64,000 nucleotides of DNA, from assembly GCF_003479425.1 (NCBI RefSeq), contig NZ_QUHC01000011.1, positions 1 through 64,000 on the forward strand. Reading direction: 5' to 3'. Position numbers and translations under genes: made by a program. The stretch comes from Odoribacter sp. AF15-53 (lineage in GTDB: Bacteria; Bacteroidota; Bacteroidia; Bacteroidales; Marinifilaceae). Below are positions 7,476-14,884 of this stretch, in pieces. Positions within the stretch are counted from its first letter, which is position 1. Every line of letters starts with the position of its first letter. Below the pieces are notes generated by a model. That model ran no database searches, was not told the DNA's origin, and worked only from the letters and a program-made list of their open reading frames with translations.

Positions 7476-9229
7476 TACAATTTGAAGATTACATCTCAGC
7501 AGATAATATAATCGACATCCTTTGTCGGCTAAGAGCTAAACTTGCAGACCAAAGGCATAAAAAGCAATTATTACAACATCTAGCTATATATAAAGAAACA
7601 AAAAAGACAGGACAAGATAGGCTATCTGCAATTAATTCTATTTTGCCCCCCAGAAGTAAATGGGTTTCATTAAAAGAAAAGACAAGAACGAGAGAATTTA
7701 TAACACATGATAACAGAAAATACAAACAACCGATTTCCTCTTTTGCAAAAAATAAAAAAAGTATCAAATTAACTATTCACTTCCATCAAAAATATAACTG
7801 CAATTATGAGTATTTGAATAAACTGAATGATTTTATCACATTAGTAAAAAAACATTGCCTCGACCCTAATTATCAAATAAATCATCCCCAAATATATTCT
7901 GTTTCTAAAAGTAAAATCATTGAAGACCGTATTGAATGTAGACCATTATGTGTATTTAATCAATTAGTAGATAAAGTTATAATTTGTCTTGTTAATCAAT
8001 ACCTTTCAAAATTATTCGATCCTTTTTTTTACTCAGAATCATTAGCATTTAGATATAAACGAGAATACCATGGAGAAAATAAATACACTTCCCACCATGA
8101 TGCAATATACAGAATTCAAGAGTTTGTACTAAAAAATAAAAAAAGGAATATCTACGTCGCTGAATGCGATATGGAAAAATTTTATGATTCAGTAAATCAC
8201 AAAATTGTGAAAAAATCTTTCTATACCTTGTTAAGACTGGCTCAAAAAAGTAATCCAGATATAAACTTTTCCTGTGTCCGCCGAATATTTGAAAAATATT
8301 TGCGATGCTACAATTTTCAAAGAGATGTTTATAAATTAAATAACAATCCAGAATTTTGGAAGAAACAAGAAGAGAAGAAAGGTGTTTTTTCATGGGTAAG
8401 AAATGAATTATTGAAACATGGGTTTTATAAAAACGAAAGATCATTAATTCATAGCCATATAGGAGTACCACAAGGAGGAGCTCTTTCTGGATTAATTGCT
8501 AACATCGTGTTAAATAATATAGATCAAGAAATTATAAAAAAAATAGCGAACAAAAATGTTTTATACATACGCTATTGCGATGACATGATTCTTCTAACAA
8601 CCAACAAAAGACATTGTAAAACAATTCTCAACCTATATACTAAAAACTTGGAAAAATTAAAACTTGTTCCACATCCCTTTAAAGAGATTGACTCAAGTTC
8701 TAATTTCTGGAAAGAAAAATCTAAAGCTCCTTACAAATGGGATCCTATAAATAGACCCTGGATTAGTTTTGTTGGCTACGAAATTAAAAGGAATGGGGAT
8801 ACTCGTGTAAGAAAAAAATCCATTCGAAAAGAGTTAACGAAACAAACCCAAGTCGTTAAAGAAATTATGTGTTTCCTTAAAAATAAAGAAAGAGTAACAA
8901 ATAATAGTATACAAGAATCATTAACCAATAGATTAATAGGAATGTCTATTGGACGAGTCAATCTTTGGAATTATACTACAATGAAAAATGAATTATGTTG
9001 GATTAATGGTTTTCATGCTCTTACTTACAATAAATTTGCATCAAAACAGATGAAAATGTTAGATGCTCATAGAAATATTTTATTAAAAAAAGTTCACTAC
9101 AATTTACCTCATACGGGAATACCCCAAAATAAAACAATTCTCTCAAAACAATCCCTAAAGCATCAACGATTCTATGGGAAACCATATAGCTATTATTATC
9201 ATTACATCAAAAATTTCAAAAAGAACTAG
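7472..9229 (+). CDS. Reverse transcriptase with YCDD active site (non-retron, possible DRT/unknown-group type)
   Basis: 585 aa. RT blocks appear in order: 'IECRPLCVFNQLVDK' about 154-168, motif A 'VAECDMEKFYDSV' with Asp233, 'GVPQGGALSGLIANIVLNN' at 331-349, motif C 'YIRYCDDMILL' with the catalytic YCDD at 368-371, and 'ISFVGYEIKRNGDTRVRKKS' near 431-450. The PQGG...LIAN block is closer to group II-like and unknown-group RTs than to retron RTs. There is no maturase or HNH domain and no intron RNA around it. An N-terminal extension of about 130 residues and a C-terminal helical region of about 130 residues are unassigned. YCDD, in place of the usual YADD, is shared with some defence-associated RTs such as DRT2. 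It is the last gene of the inserted unit, and its stop lies 24 nt before the right 38-bp repeat. Confidence 0.85.
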   Translation: MIQFEDYISADNIIDILCRLRAKLADQRHKKQLLQHLAIYKETKKTGQDRLSAINSILPPRSKWVSLKEKTRTREFITHDNRKYKQPISSFAKNKKSIKLTIHFHQKYNCNYEYLNKLNDFITLVKKHCLDPNYQINHPQIYSVSKSKIIEDRIECRPLCVFNQLVDKVIICLVNQYLSKLFDPFFYSESLAFRYKREYHGENKYTSHHDAIYRIQEFVLKNKKRNIYVAECDMEKFYDSVNHKIVKKSFYTLLRLAQKSNPDINFSCVRRIFEKYLRCYNFQRDVYKLNNNPEFWKKQEEKKGVFSWVRNELLKHGFYKNERSLIHSHIGVPQGGALSGLIANIVLNNIDQEIIKKIANKNVLYIRYCDDMILLTTNKRHCKTILNLYTKNLEKLKLVPHPFKEIDSSSNFWKEKSKAPYKWDPINRPWISFVGYEIKRNGDTRVRKKSIRKELTKQTQVVKEIMCFLKNKERVTNNSIQESLTNRLIGMSIGRVNLWNYTTMKNELCWINGFHALTYNKFASKQMKMLDAHRNILLKKVHYNLPHTGIPQNKTILSKQSLKHQRFYGKPYSYYYHYIKNFKKN

Positions 9230-9230
9230 C

Positions 9231-10142
9231 TTACTTGATAAATATTTTAACTCTCTCTTTATAACATTTAGTATTTATCAATGAAGTAAGGAAATATTGT
9301 AAACTATGTATTTGAGGTGGCAGGTTAGGGCATAATTTAGGTAGGTTATATTTCAACGAATAATAGTTATAATGCTTCTTGGCGTTTCTACCTCCATTTT
9401 TAACTGCCGTTTCCAGTTCCTCTTCTGGTTGATCGTACCTGTGAATACATAACACTTCCATTAGCTTGAAATCGTATGGAGGTGGGATAACATTCTTCTC
9501 TATACAATAGTTATATATAATATCGTATTTCTCTCTGGCTAGTTTGTCAAAAGTTCTCAGTCCAAAATTACTTTTAGTATGTGGAGTATCCAGTATAATA
9601 TTACAATCCGTGATAAGGAAGAAATTATTAACTTCCACCAGTTTATGATGCTTTATTGCCAAATCTATATATTTCTTTACGGTTTTGGGAGATAAATTCA
9701 ATCGCCTTGATATTTCTGTCTTGTTATAGTAAATAATATTGGTATTATTGATACATAAACATTTAAGTAGCACAAGGAAGGCTTTCAATTCAACAGGAAT
9801 ATCTTCCAGTAATAAATCTTTCTTGAACCTGACCCAGTTATTCTTTGGAATGTCTACATGATATGTAACAGGTGTGGTCAACTGTCCTTCATTGTTCCTG
9901 TAATTATACTCTTTACGCAGGAAGCCTAAATCTTCAAATTTGGCAGTGTACTTGGAAATGGTATCCACGTCTTTAATGCCAGTAACCTCACGAAGTGTTT
10001 CCCGCAGTACATGGGATTCACCTGTTTCATAATCTGATTTAAAAAGTAACCATGTAAATGTATAAGTTTCATCCAGGTTCAGTTTACCTGCAATATCTCT
10101 AGTTATGATTCTATAATCCTTCTTTTCTTCTTCATTCGCCAT
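9231..10142 (-). CDS. Winged-helix/HTH protein (replication-initiator-like), C-terminus replaced
   Basis: 303 aa. The N-terminal part 'MANEEEKKDYRIITRDIAGKL' and the central 'IYYNKTEISRRLNLSPKTVKKYIDLA' (about 137-162) form a clear helix-turn-helix. Layout resembles the Bacteroidota element helix-turn-helix proteins that open with a short winged-helix domain and may act in replication control. The last seven residues (RVKIFIK) come from the inserted DNA. The native tail survives at 5290-5377, so the gene body is nearly intact after the insertion. It is convergent with the RT gene, the two stops being one base apart. Confidence 0.65.
   Translation of the reverse strand: MANEEEKKDYRIITRDIAGKLNLDETYTFTWLLFKSDYETGESHVLRETLREVTGIKDVDTISKYTAKFEDLGFLRKEYNYRNNEGQLTTPVTYHVDIPKNNWVRFKKDLLLEDIPVELKAFLVLLKCLCINNTNIIYYNKTEISRRLNLSPKTVKKYIDLAIKHHKLVEVNNFFLITDCNIILDTPHTKSNFGLRTFDKLAREKYDIIYNYCIEKNVIPPPYDFKLMEVLCIHRYDQPEEELETAVKNGGRNAKKHYNYYSLKYNLPKLCPNLPPQIHSLQYFLTSLINTKCYKERVKIFIK
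9254..9291. repeat. 38-bp direct repeat, right copy
   Basis: Perfect copy of 5340-5377. It lies within the HTH gene (codes for LTSLINTKCYKE on the minus strand) and marks the right border of the Fic-primase-RT unit. Confidence 0.9.
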
Positions 10143-10411
10143 TATTAATTCCAGTTTGAAACAACCATCTAAAAATGATCTATGGATTCACTGGTTCTGC
10201 TTTTATTTAGTGGGATAGGCTGGCAAGCCTGTAACACCAATACTAGTTATTAGTTAAATAGTTAATAGTATGTACCCTATCAATTCCCTAAAAGCATACC
10301 CCGTCAAATCCCTAATTTTTAAATATTGATCTTTATGGAGGGATAATCTCTCTATTTCAGGTTGGAATCTCTGGTTACATGAAATACAGCCATATCATGT
10401 AGCTTTATAGA

Positions 10412-10603
10412 TTAATCTTTAGAAGGTGGTGGTATCTGGATTCTGGTATTCTCATCTGGAACGTAATATATCTTTCTCACTTTATCTACCTGTTTTTTAA
10501 TCTTTTTCAGTCCTTTAGACTTTATCCAGAAACCTATGGATACCTTGTTATCAGGGATGCCAGATTGTATGGCTAATCGCCTTAATCGCTCGTAAGTGTA
10601 CAT
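10412..10603 (-). CDS. Small hypothetical basic protein
   Basis: 63 aa, starting 'MYTYERLRRLAIQSGIPDNK'. The N-terminal half looks like a small helix-turn-helix ('RRLAIQSGIPDNKVSIGFWI'), followed by a Lys-rich stretch and a proline-rich tail. A DNA-binding accessory role for the element is possible but not shown. It has no recognised family. Confidence 0.45.
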   Translation of the reverse strand: MYTYERLRRLAIQSGIPDNKVSIGFWIKSKGLKKIKKQVDKVRKIYYVPDENTRIQIPPPSKD

Positions 10604-10934
10604 GATTTAATAGTTTGATTGGTTAGTACCGTGTATCTAGTTTAGTGCCACTTGAAGACCAAAAATTACTCCTTACAGGTGGACTTGCAAGGAGTAACAG
10701 GAATCTTTTATATAATTGTTTCAAATGGTATGCTTTGATTTTTAAGATGGTACAAAAATATTAAACATCTGGGATACCGACAAATAGAGTACAGGTATTC
10801 TTTAAAAATAGAGTTGAGATATGTATAAAGAGAGAATTTTAAGGTTATAACTTAATCAGGTATTAAATTCCGTATGATAGGTTGTGTTTTTTCCAGAAAT
10901 AGTTACTAGCTTTAAAGGTCTAAATAGTAAGTGT
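10604..10934. other. 331-nt intergenic region with a strong hairpin
   Basis: A divergent gap. TTACTCCTT (10666-10674) pairs with AAGGAGTAA (10689-10697), a perfect 9-bp stem with a 14-nt loop. It lacks a U tract on the plus side, so it is not a simple terminator. No further gene is seen. Confidence 0.45.
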
Positions 10935-11831
10935 ATGGCAACATTTAAACCGAAACGGAAATTCAAATATAATGATTTTGAACCTAATGACGAGAAAGAC
11001 AACAAGTTACTGGAATACGTGATACTGGTGGCTAACAATTTTTTTTATGATTATGATGACATGTACGATCCTGCATGTCAAAACAAGTTACCTTCTCCCC
11101 ATGTAGGGACGTTTAAAATGCTTTATAATAACGGGGAACTGGAACGTCCTGTTTCATCGAAGCAGTACATGAATAACGACAATATCCAAAAATATTTAGA
11201 AAAAACAGGGCTAGATTCAGAGAAATTCTGGTATTTACTTTTATTCGTTTATAATTATTGTCATAGTACTTGCAAGAAAGGTTACCGTGTTGAAAGTAGA
11301 ACCAAGGATGAGTTTGAAAAGGCAATGAAGTATTTGAAAGAAAATTTCTGTCATCCTGGTAAAAGAATAAGACGTGAAGATCTTGAAACCATGGAACATA
11401 GGGATGTTTCCATCACAATCAAAAAGAAAGGAAAAGAAGCTATCACTATAAGTCAGGAGAAGGCGATATTTAAACTTATAAATTGGGATGCTATCATGCC
11501 TGATGATGATTTTTTGAAATTTGATTCTAGTAAACTTGTTGATGATGGCAAGAGGTTATTCGCTTTTTATTTTGACAAGTATATAAACTGGTTGTTAGAA
11601 CAAAAAGAAACTCTAAAAGATAAAAGAAAAGTCAAACGAAGAATCCACTTTATAGAAGACTTGCTTGTATTCACCAAGGTCATAGAGGAAAATGATATGG
11701 CTTTGAAGTTTGAACGGGAAAAGATTTTCGCTAACACACCTCCCCGTGACAGGATGGAGTGGTTGAGAGATATTAGAAGAAAAGGAAAGGAAGGAGATTA
11801 TCCAACAGTAACCAGTTCCATTTTCATGTAG
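10935..11831 (+). CDS. Hypothetical protein
   Basis: 298 aa from the ATG at 10935 (MATFKPKRKFKYNDFEPND); an upstream in-frame start would add 17 unlikely residues. It is acidic/basic mixed, with no signal peptide or membrane segment. 'YLLLFVYNYCHSTCKKGY' is followed by a charged helical C-terminal half with 'RRIHFIEDLLVFTKV'. It is a likely cytoplasmic element protein of unknown function. A terminator follows at 11943. Confidence 0.5.
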   Translation: MATFKPKRKFKYNDFEPNDEKDNKLLEYVILVANNFFYDYDDMYDPACQNKLPSPHVGTFKMLYNNGELERPVSSKQYMNNDNIQKYLEKTGLDSEKFWYLLLFVYNYCHSTCKKGYRVESRTKDEFEKAMKYLKENFCHPGKRIRREDLETMEHRDVSITIKKKGKEAITISQEKAIFKLINWDAIMPDDDFLKFDSSKLVDDGKRLFAFYFDKYINWLLEQKETLKDKRKVKRRIHFIEDLLVFTKVIEENDMALKFEREKIFANTPPRDRMEWLRDIRRKGKEGDYPTVTSSIFM

Positions 11832-11942
11832 AGTTTACCAGTTCGTTTTCATATCGTGGAGAAGTCTTTTTCTTCACGTGATAATGTATTACCCTCTTGT
11901 CTCGTTAAAGAAAACAGTAGTAAATTATATTTTACATATTTT

Positions 11943-11979
11943 AAAAGGGACAATCAATTCTTGTTTGATAGTCCCTTTT
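11943..11979 (+). terminator. Rho-independent terminator
   Basis: AAAAGGGAC(T/A)ATCAAA-type stem: AAAAGGGACAATCAA pairs with TTTGATAGTCCCTTTT (one mismatch or wobble), ending in a T run. It ends the 10935-11831 gene. Confidence 0.75.
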
Positions 11980-12033
11980 AATGTATTGTTAAACAAGCAG
12001 TTACGTATTGAAATGATTATTTTTTTCTAGATA

Positions 12034-12110
12034 TTTGCATCGTCAATCAAGAATGACGGTGCGCACCTCTTCCAAGATTGAGGGTAAGCTCCAGCCCTGT
12101 TGGATGCAAA
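12034..12110 (+). ncRNA. Multibranched leader/small RNA candidate
   Basis: TTTGCATC (12034-12041) pairs with GATGCAAA (12103-12110), enclosing CAATC/GATTG (12044-12048 with 12076-12080), a GGTGCGCACC palindrome (12058-12067) and a GGG...CCC arm. It precedes the 131-aa gene at 12135. The first 23 nt recur with two mismatches at 13208-13230. It could be a 5' leader with regulatory function or a conserved promoter-plus-leader block. Confidence 0.4.
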
Positions 12111-12134
12111 ATATTAAATCTATATAAATGAAAT

Positions 12135-12530
12135 ATGGAAAAAAATAATCGTCTGGTTGCCCAGACAAAAGCTGTTATAGAATTAAACAACATGGTTATC
12201 GGGAACGTGGGTCCTGTATCTTCTTATGTTTTGGGGAAATTTAAAGAATTACCCGTGCTGGAAGCAACTTTTACTCTCCACCTTAGTAATACATACTTGG
12301 ATAAAGAGCTAGATTTGGACCAGTTCGTTGAAGAAGTGTTACCAGACGTGACACAACCATTGGTGAGAGAAAAGCTAGAACATACTTTTCCAGATATTAC
12401 ATTTAAAAGTGTACAAATCTTAATTATATCACAAGGAAATATTGATTCTGACGGGATAGAGCAGGACGGGATTTTCTATGATATAAATCTCGTGATTACA
12501 ATTTCACGCAAGGTGAAACAAGAGGAATAA
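12135..12530 (+). CDS. Hypothetical protein
   Basis: 131 aa, starting 'MEKNNRLVAQTKAVIELNNM'. It is alternating helical and beta, soluble, and ends in basic residues. Not recognised. It is preceded by a structured leader and followed by a hairpin (12541-12580) that isolates it as a single-gene unit. Confidence 0.5.
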   Translation: MEKNNRLVAQTKAVIELNNMVIGNVGPVSSYVLGKFKELPVLEATFTLHLSNTYLDKELDLDQFVEEVLPDVTQPLVREKLEHTFPDITFKSVQILIISQGNIDSDGIEQDGIFYDINLVITISRKVKQEE

Positions 12531-12540
12531 TCTACTGGAA

Positions 12541-12580
12541 AGATCATCCCGAATTCAATTATCGGGGTTTGGGATGGTCT
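12541..12580 (+). terminator. Hairpin terminator candidate
   Basis: AGATCATCCC and GGGATGGTCT (one G-U) form a 10-bp stem with an internal CCGA/TCGG pair directly after the 12135-12530 gene. The U tract is short. Confidence 0.5.
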
Positions 12581-12674
12581 ACATTCAACTGAATGCGGGA
12601 AATACTAGAAATAAACTTTGGTTAGAATGAAATAGAGAGCTGTTTTATCTACCATTAATTCAATTATTATTTTT

Positions 12675-13010
12675 ATGATACAAAAAAAGAAACTATTTGA
12701 AATTGAACCAGAGGGGTCTATTAACAAGATCGTGAAATGTCTTGATTCATTACCTCCAGAAAAATTATTGGCTGTTTTATTCCAAGCATGTTTTCACATG
12801 CAGGAAAAAATAGATGATATTCATGACGAGTGTGTTCATGTCGTGAAAACGGCAGGAGAAGAGGAGGTGTGGGACGAGCAAGAATATCGTTCAAAAATTG
12901 ACAACCTCCACGCCAAGGCTAAGAGTATATGGCTTAACGCCTTTAACGGGGGAGGAAGTCCAAAACATCTCGGGAATAACCTGTTTGAAGAATTAAACCT
13001 TCAAGTATGA
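12675..13010 (+). CDS. Hypothetical protein
   Basis: 111 aa, starting 'MIQKKKLFEIEPEGSINKIV'. It is helical and soluble with no recognised family. A strong hairpin follows its stop (GAAGTTCTTGG with CCAAGAACTTC, 13017-13050), so it too is probably expressed alone. Confidence 0.5.
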   Translation: MIQKKKLFEIEPEGSINKIVKCLDSLPPEKLLAVLFQACFHMQEKIDDIHDECVHVVKTAGEEEVWDEQEYRSKIDNLHAKAKSIWLNAFNGGGSPKHLGNNLFEELNLQV

Positions 13011-13016
13011 TAGAAT

Positions 13017-13180
13017 GAAGTTCTTGGTTTGGTTATGAGCCAAGAACTTCTAAAACCCGTGTTATCAATTTTCCAAATAAACCTGTTACAAGAATTTTTT
13101 ATATAAAACTATTGAAGCCCATGATTTATTTTTTTGACTTTCCCAAAATTGGATATTTCAATTTTAACATTTATGGGCTT
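13017..13180 (+). other. Structured non-coding stretch: two large hairpins
   Basis: First hairpin: GAAGTTCTTGG (13017-13027) with CCAAGAACTTC (13040-13050), 11 perfect pairs. Second: AAGCCCAT (13115-13122) with ATGGGCTT (13173-13180), holding an inner perfect AAAATTG/CAATTTT stem (13145-13151, 13159-13165). No coding frame accounts for it. The first is a likely terminator. The second may be a small RNA or protein-binding structure. Confidence 0.4.
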
Positions 13181-13207
13181 TCTGCCTTTGAATTTGTAAG
13201 TTGCATT

Positions 13208-13230
13208 TTTGCATTGTCAATCAACAATGA
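13208..13230 (+). repeat. Second copy of the 12034-type leader block
   Basis: TTTGCATTGTCAATCAACAATGA differs from 12034-12056 at two of 23 positions. The TTTG and preceding bases could be a promoter -7 box (7 of 8 to TAnnTTTG), with the rest being the first transcribed bases of the ART-like gene at 13291. Confidence 0.45.
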
Positions 13231-13290
13231 TTGATTTACAAACCTCTGGCAGTGACAGAGAAAATTGTAAAAACTAAAACTAATACAGTT

Positions 13291-13881
13291 ATGGAATATA
13301 TTACAAAAAAAGAAGTGGAAGAATACATGGACTTGCATTCTAATAGTTACAACCGTTTAGAAATGCTAATGGAGATGTGTTGTTGTGATACTTTTATTAA
13401 AGACGTGGAAGATTTTGCAGAGTTACTTGGTTACTATTATTCAAGTTGTGATAATTTATATTACTACCGTGGGGTTGTAAGAAAAGCTTTCACGTATGCC
13501 TCTCTACGGAAGGAAAGGTTAATGACCACGGAAGAATTAGAGTTCTTGAAGAATCTTCCCGATAAAGTGACTATTTACAGGGGAATGACAGTAGAGGAAA
13601 GCACGAAAGAACACCAAGGTGTTAGTTGGACGTTAGATAAAAAAGTTGCGGAGTTTTTTGCTTACCAGTACATACGCAACCAAAGTACTGCCAAGAAACC
13701 TAAAACCGTGGTTGAAAAAGTGATTGATAAAAGCGAGATAATCGCCGTTTTTCTGGGGAGAGAAGAACAGGAGATTATTTACATGGGAACAAATCCTGAT
13801 GGCAAGGATTCCGATGAAGACTGGGAACTTGAAGAGGATGCAGAAGCCATGTTTTACAGGGAGGATTGGGAACTTTTATAG
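13291..13881 (+). CDS. ADP-ribosyltransferase-like protein (R-S-E motif)
   Basis: 196 aa from ATG at 13291 (an earlier in-frame start would run through the leader block). 'TIYRGM' with Arg97, 'GVSWTLDKKVAEFF' with Ser112, and 'REEQEIIY' with Glu159/Glu161 give the R-S-ExE arrangement of arginine-type ADP-ribosyltransferases. N-terminal about 90 residues are helical and unassigned. Similar predicted ARTs occur on phages and elements, modifying host or invader proteins. Activity is inferred from motif spacing alone. Confidence 0.5.
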   Translation: MEYITKKEVEEYMDLHSNSYNRLEMLMEMCCCDTFIKDVEDFAELLGYYYSSCDNLYYYRGVVRKAFTYASLRKERLMTTEELEFLKNLPDKVTIYRGMTVEESTKEHQGVSWTLDKKVAEFFAYQYIRNQSTAKKPKTVVEKVIDKSEIIAVFLGREEQEIIYMGTNPDGKDSDEDWELEEDAEAMFYREDWELL

Positions 13882-13972
13882 ACTGGAATAATCAACGGGG
13901 GAATGGTGAGTGATAGCTTACCTACCCTCTTGATAAAATATCATATATAGTTAATAAAATAGAAGTAAAAAC

Positions 13973-14695
13973 ATGACAAAAATTGAATGGACGGAAAGAA
14001 CGTGGAACCCAGTAACGGGATGCACGCAAAAATCGGAAGGCTGTAGAAATTGTTACGCCAAGACAATGGCTCTACGTCTTCAAGGTATGGGGCAAGCCAA
14101 GTACAAGGACGGGTTTAAATTGACCTTGCATGAAGATGTACTGGCAGAACCCAAGTGTTGGAGGAAATCAAGCATGGTCTTCGTTTGTTCCATGGGAGAT
14201 TTATTCCATGAAGAAGTTCCCTTTGAATTTATCGACAAAGTGATGAACACGATCTGGGAAACTCCACGGCACACCTACCAGTTATTAACCAAAAGACCAG
14301 AGAGAATGGAAGAGTATTTCCGAGATCATTATATTCCAGAGAATGTATGGTTAGGAACAACGGTAGAGGCGGCAGAATACAAATACCGTGTTGATGTACT
14401 AAGACCTTTAACTCCAACGGTGAAATTCCTGTCCTGTGAACCTCTTGTTGGTGATTTGGGAGAACTGGATTTAACTGGAATAGACTGGGTAATTGTAGGT
14501 GGAGAAAGTGGTGGTAGTGCCAGACCCATGAAAGAGGAATGGGTAATGAATATCAAAAATCAGGCAGAGGCACAAGGAGTGGCTTTCTTTTTCAAGCAAT
14601 GGGGAACGTGGGGTAATGACGGGGTGAAACGGAACAAGAAAGCTAACGGTAAACTTTTGAAGGGAGAAATTTGTCAACAAATGCCCAAGAAATAA
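13973..14695 (+). CDS. DUF5131 (phage Gp37/Gp68) family protein
   Basis: 240 aa. Opening 'IEWTERTWNPVTGCTQKSEG' then 'CRNCYAK' gives the Cys-x6-Cys-x2-Cys cluster (C17, C24, C27) typical of this family, which resembles radical-SAM/spore-photoproduct-lyase-like iron-sulfur proteins. Other family blocks are 'YQLLTKRPERM', 'WLGTTVE', 'FLSCEPLVGDL' and 'VIVGGESGG'. Biochemical role is not established. The family is frequent on phages and mobile elements. The gene is immediately followed by a strong terminator. Confidence 0.85.
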   Translation: MTKIEWTERTWNPVTGCTQKSEGCRNCYAKTMALRLQGMGQAKYKDGFKLTLHEDVLAEPKCWRKSSMVFVCSMGDLFHEEVPFEFIDKVMNTIWETPRHTYQLLTKRPERMEEYFRDHYIPENVWLGTTVEAAEYKYRVDVLRPLTPTVKFLSCEPLVGDLGELDLTGIDWVIVGGESGGSARPMKEEWVMNIKNQAEAQGVAFFFKQWGTWGNDGVKRNKKANGKLLKGEICQQMPKK

Positions 14696-14719
14696 AATGC
14701 GATTTAGATTTTATAGAGA

Positions 14720-14752
14720 AGCCAGTTACTTGAACAAGGTAACTGGTTTTTA
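14720..14752 (+). terminator. Rho-independent terminator
   Basis: AAGCCAGTTAC / GTAACTGGTTTTT stem-loop with a T run, 25 nt after the DUF5131 stop. Confidence 0.85.
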
Positions 14753-14821
14753 TTATTCCTTTTTAGTCTTGGAATGCCCGAAAATATTTGTATCGCCAGT
14801 AAGAATGGATAAAAATAGAAA

Positions 14822-14845
14822 GTGTCCCACCACGTGGCAGGACAC
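14822..14845. terminator. Bidirectional hairpin between convergent genes
   Basis: GTGTCC (14822-14827) with GGACAC (14840-14845) enclosing the palindrome CCACGTGG. It lies between the convergent DUF5131 and 14885-15766 genes. Confidence 0.55.
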
Positions 14846-14884
14846 CTTAAAAGGTTTGATGTACAACCTAGCTTTCTTGTTACA

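Noticed and set aside
7472..9229. Group II intron
   Set aside because: RT has no maturase/HNH part, and no domain V-like hairpin or splice boundaries are visible around it; borders are the 38-bp repeats.
7315..9229. Classical retron
   Set aside because: End arms fit, but the active site is YCDD, the PQGG block is group II-like and the protein is nearly twice the usual length. Kept as RNA-RT candidate only.
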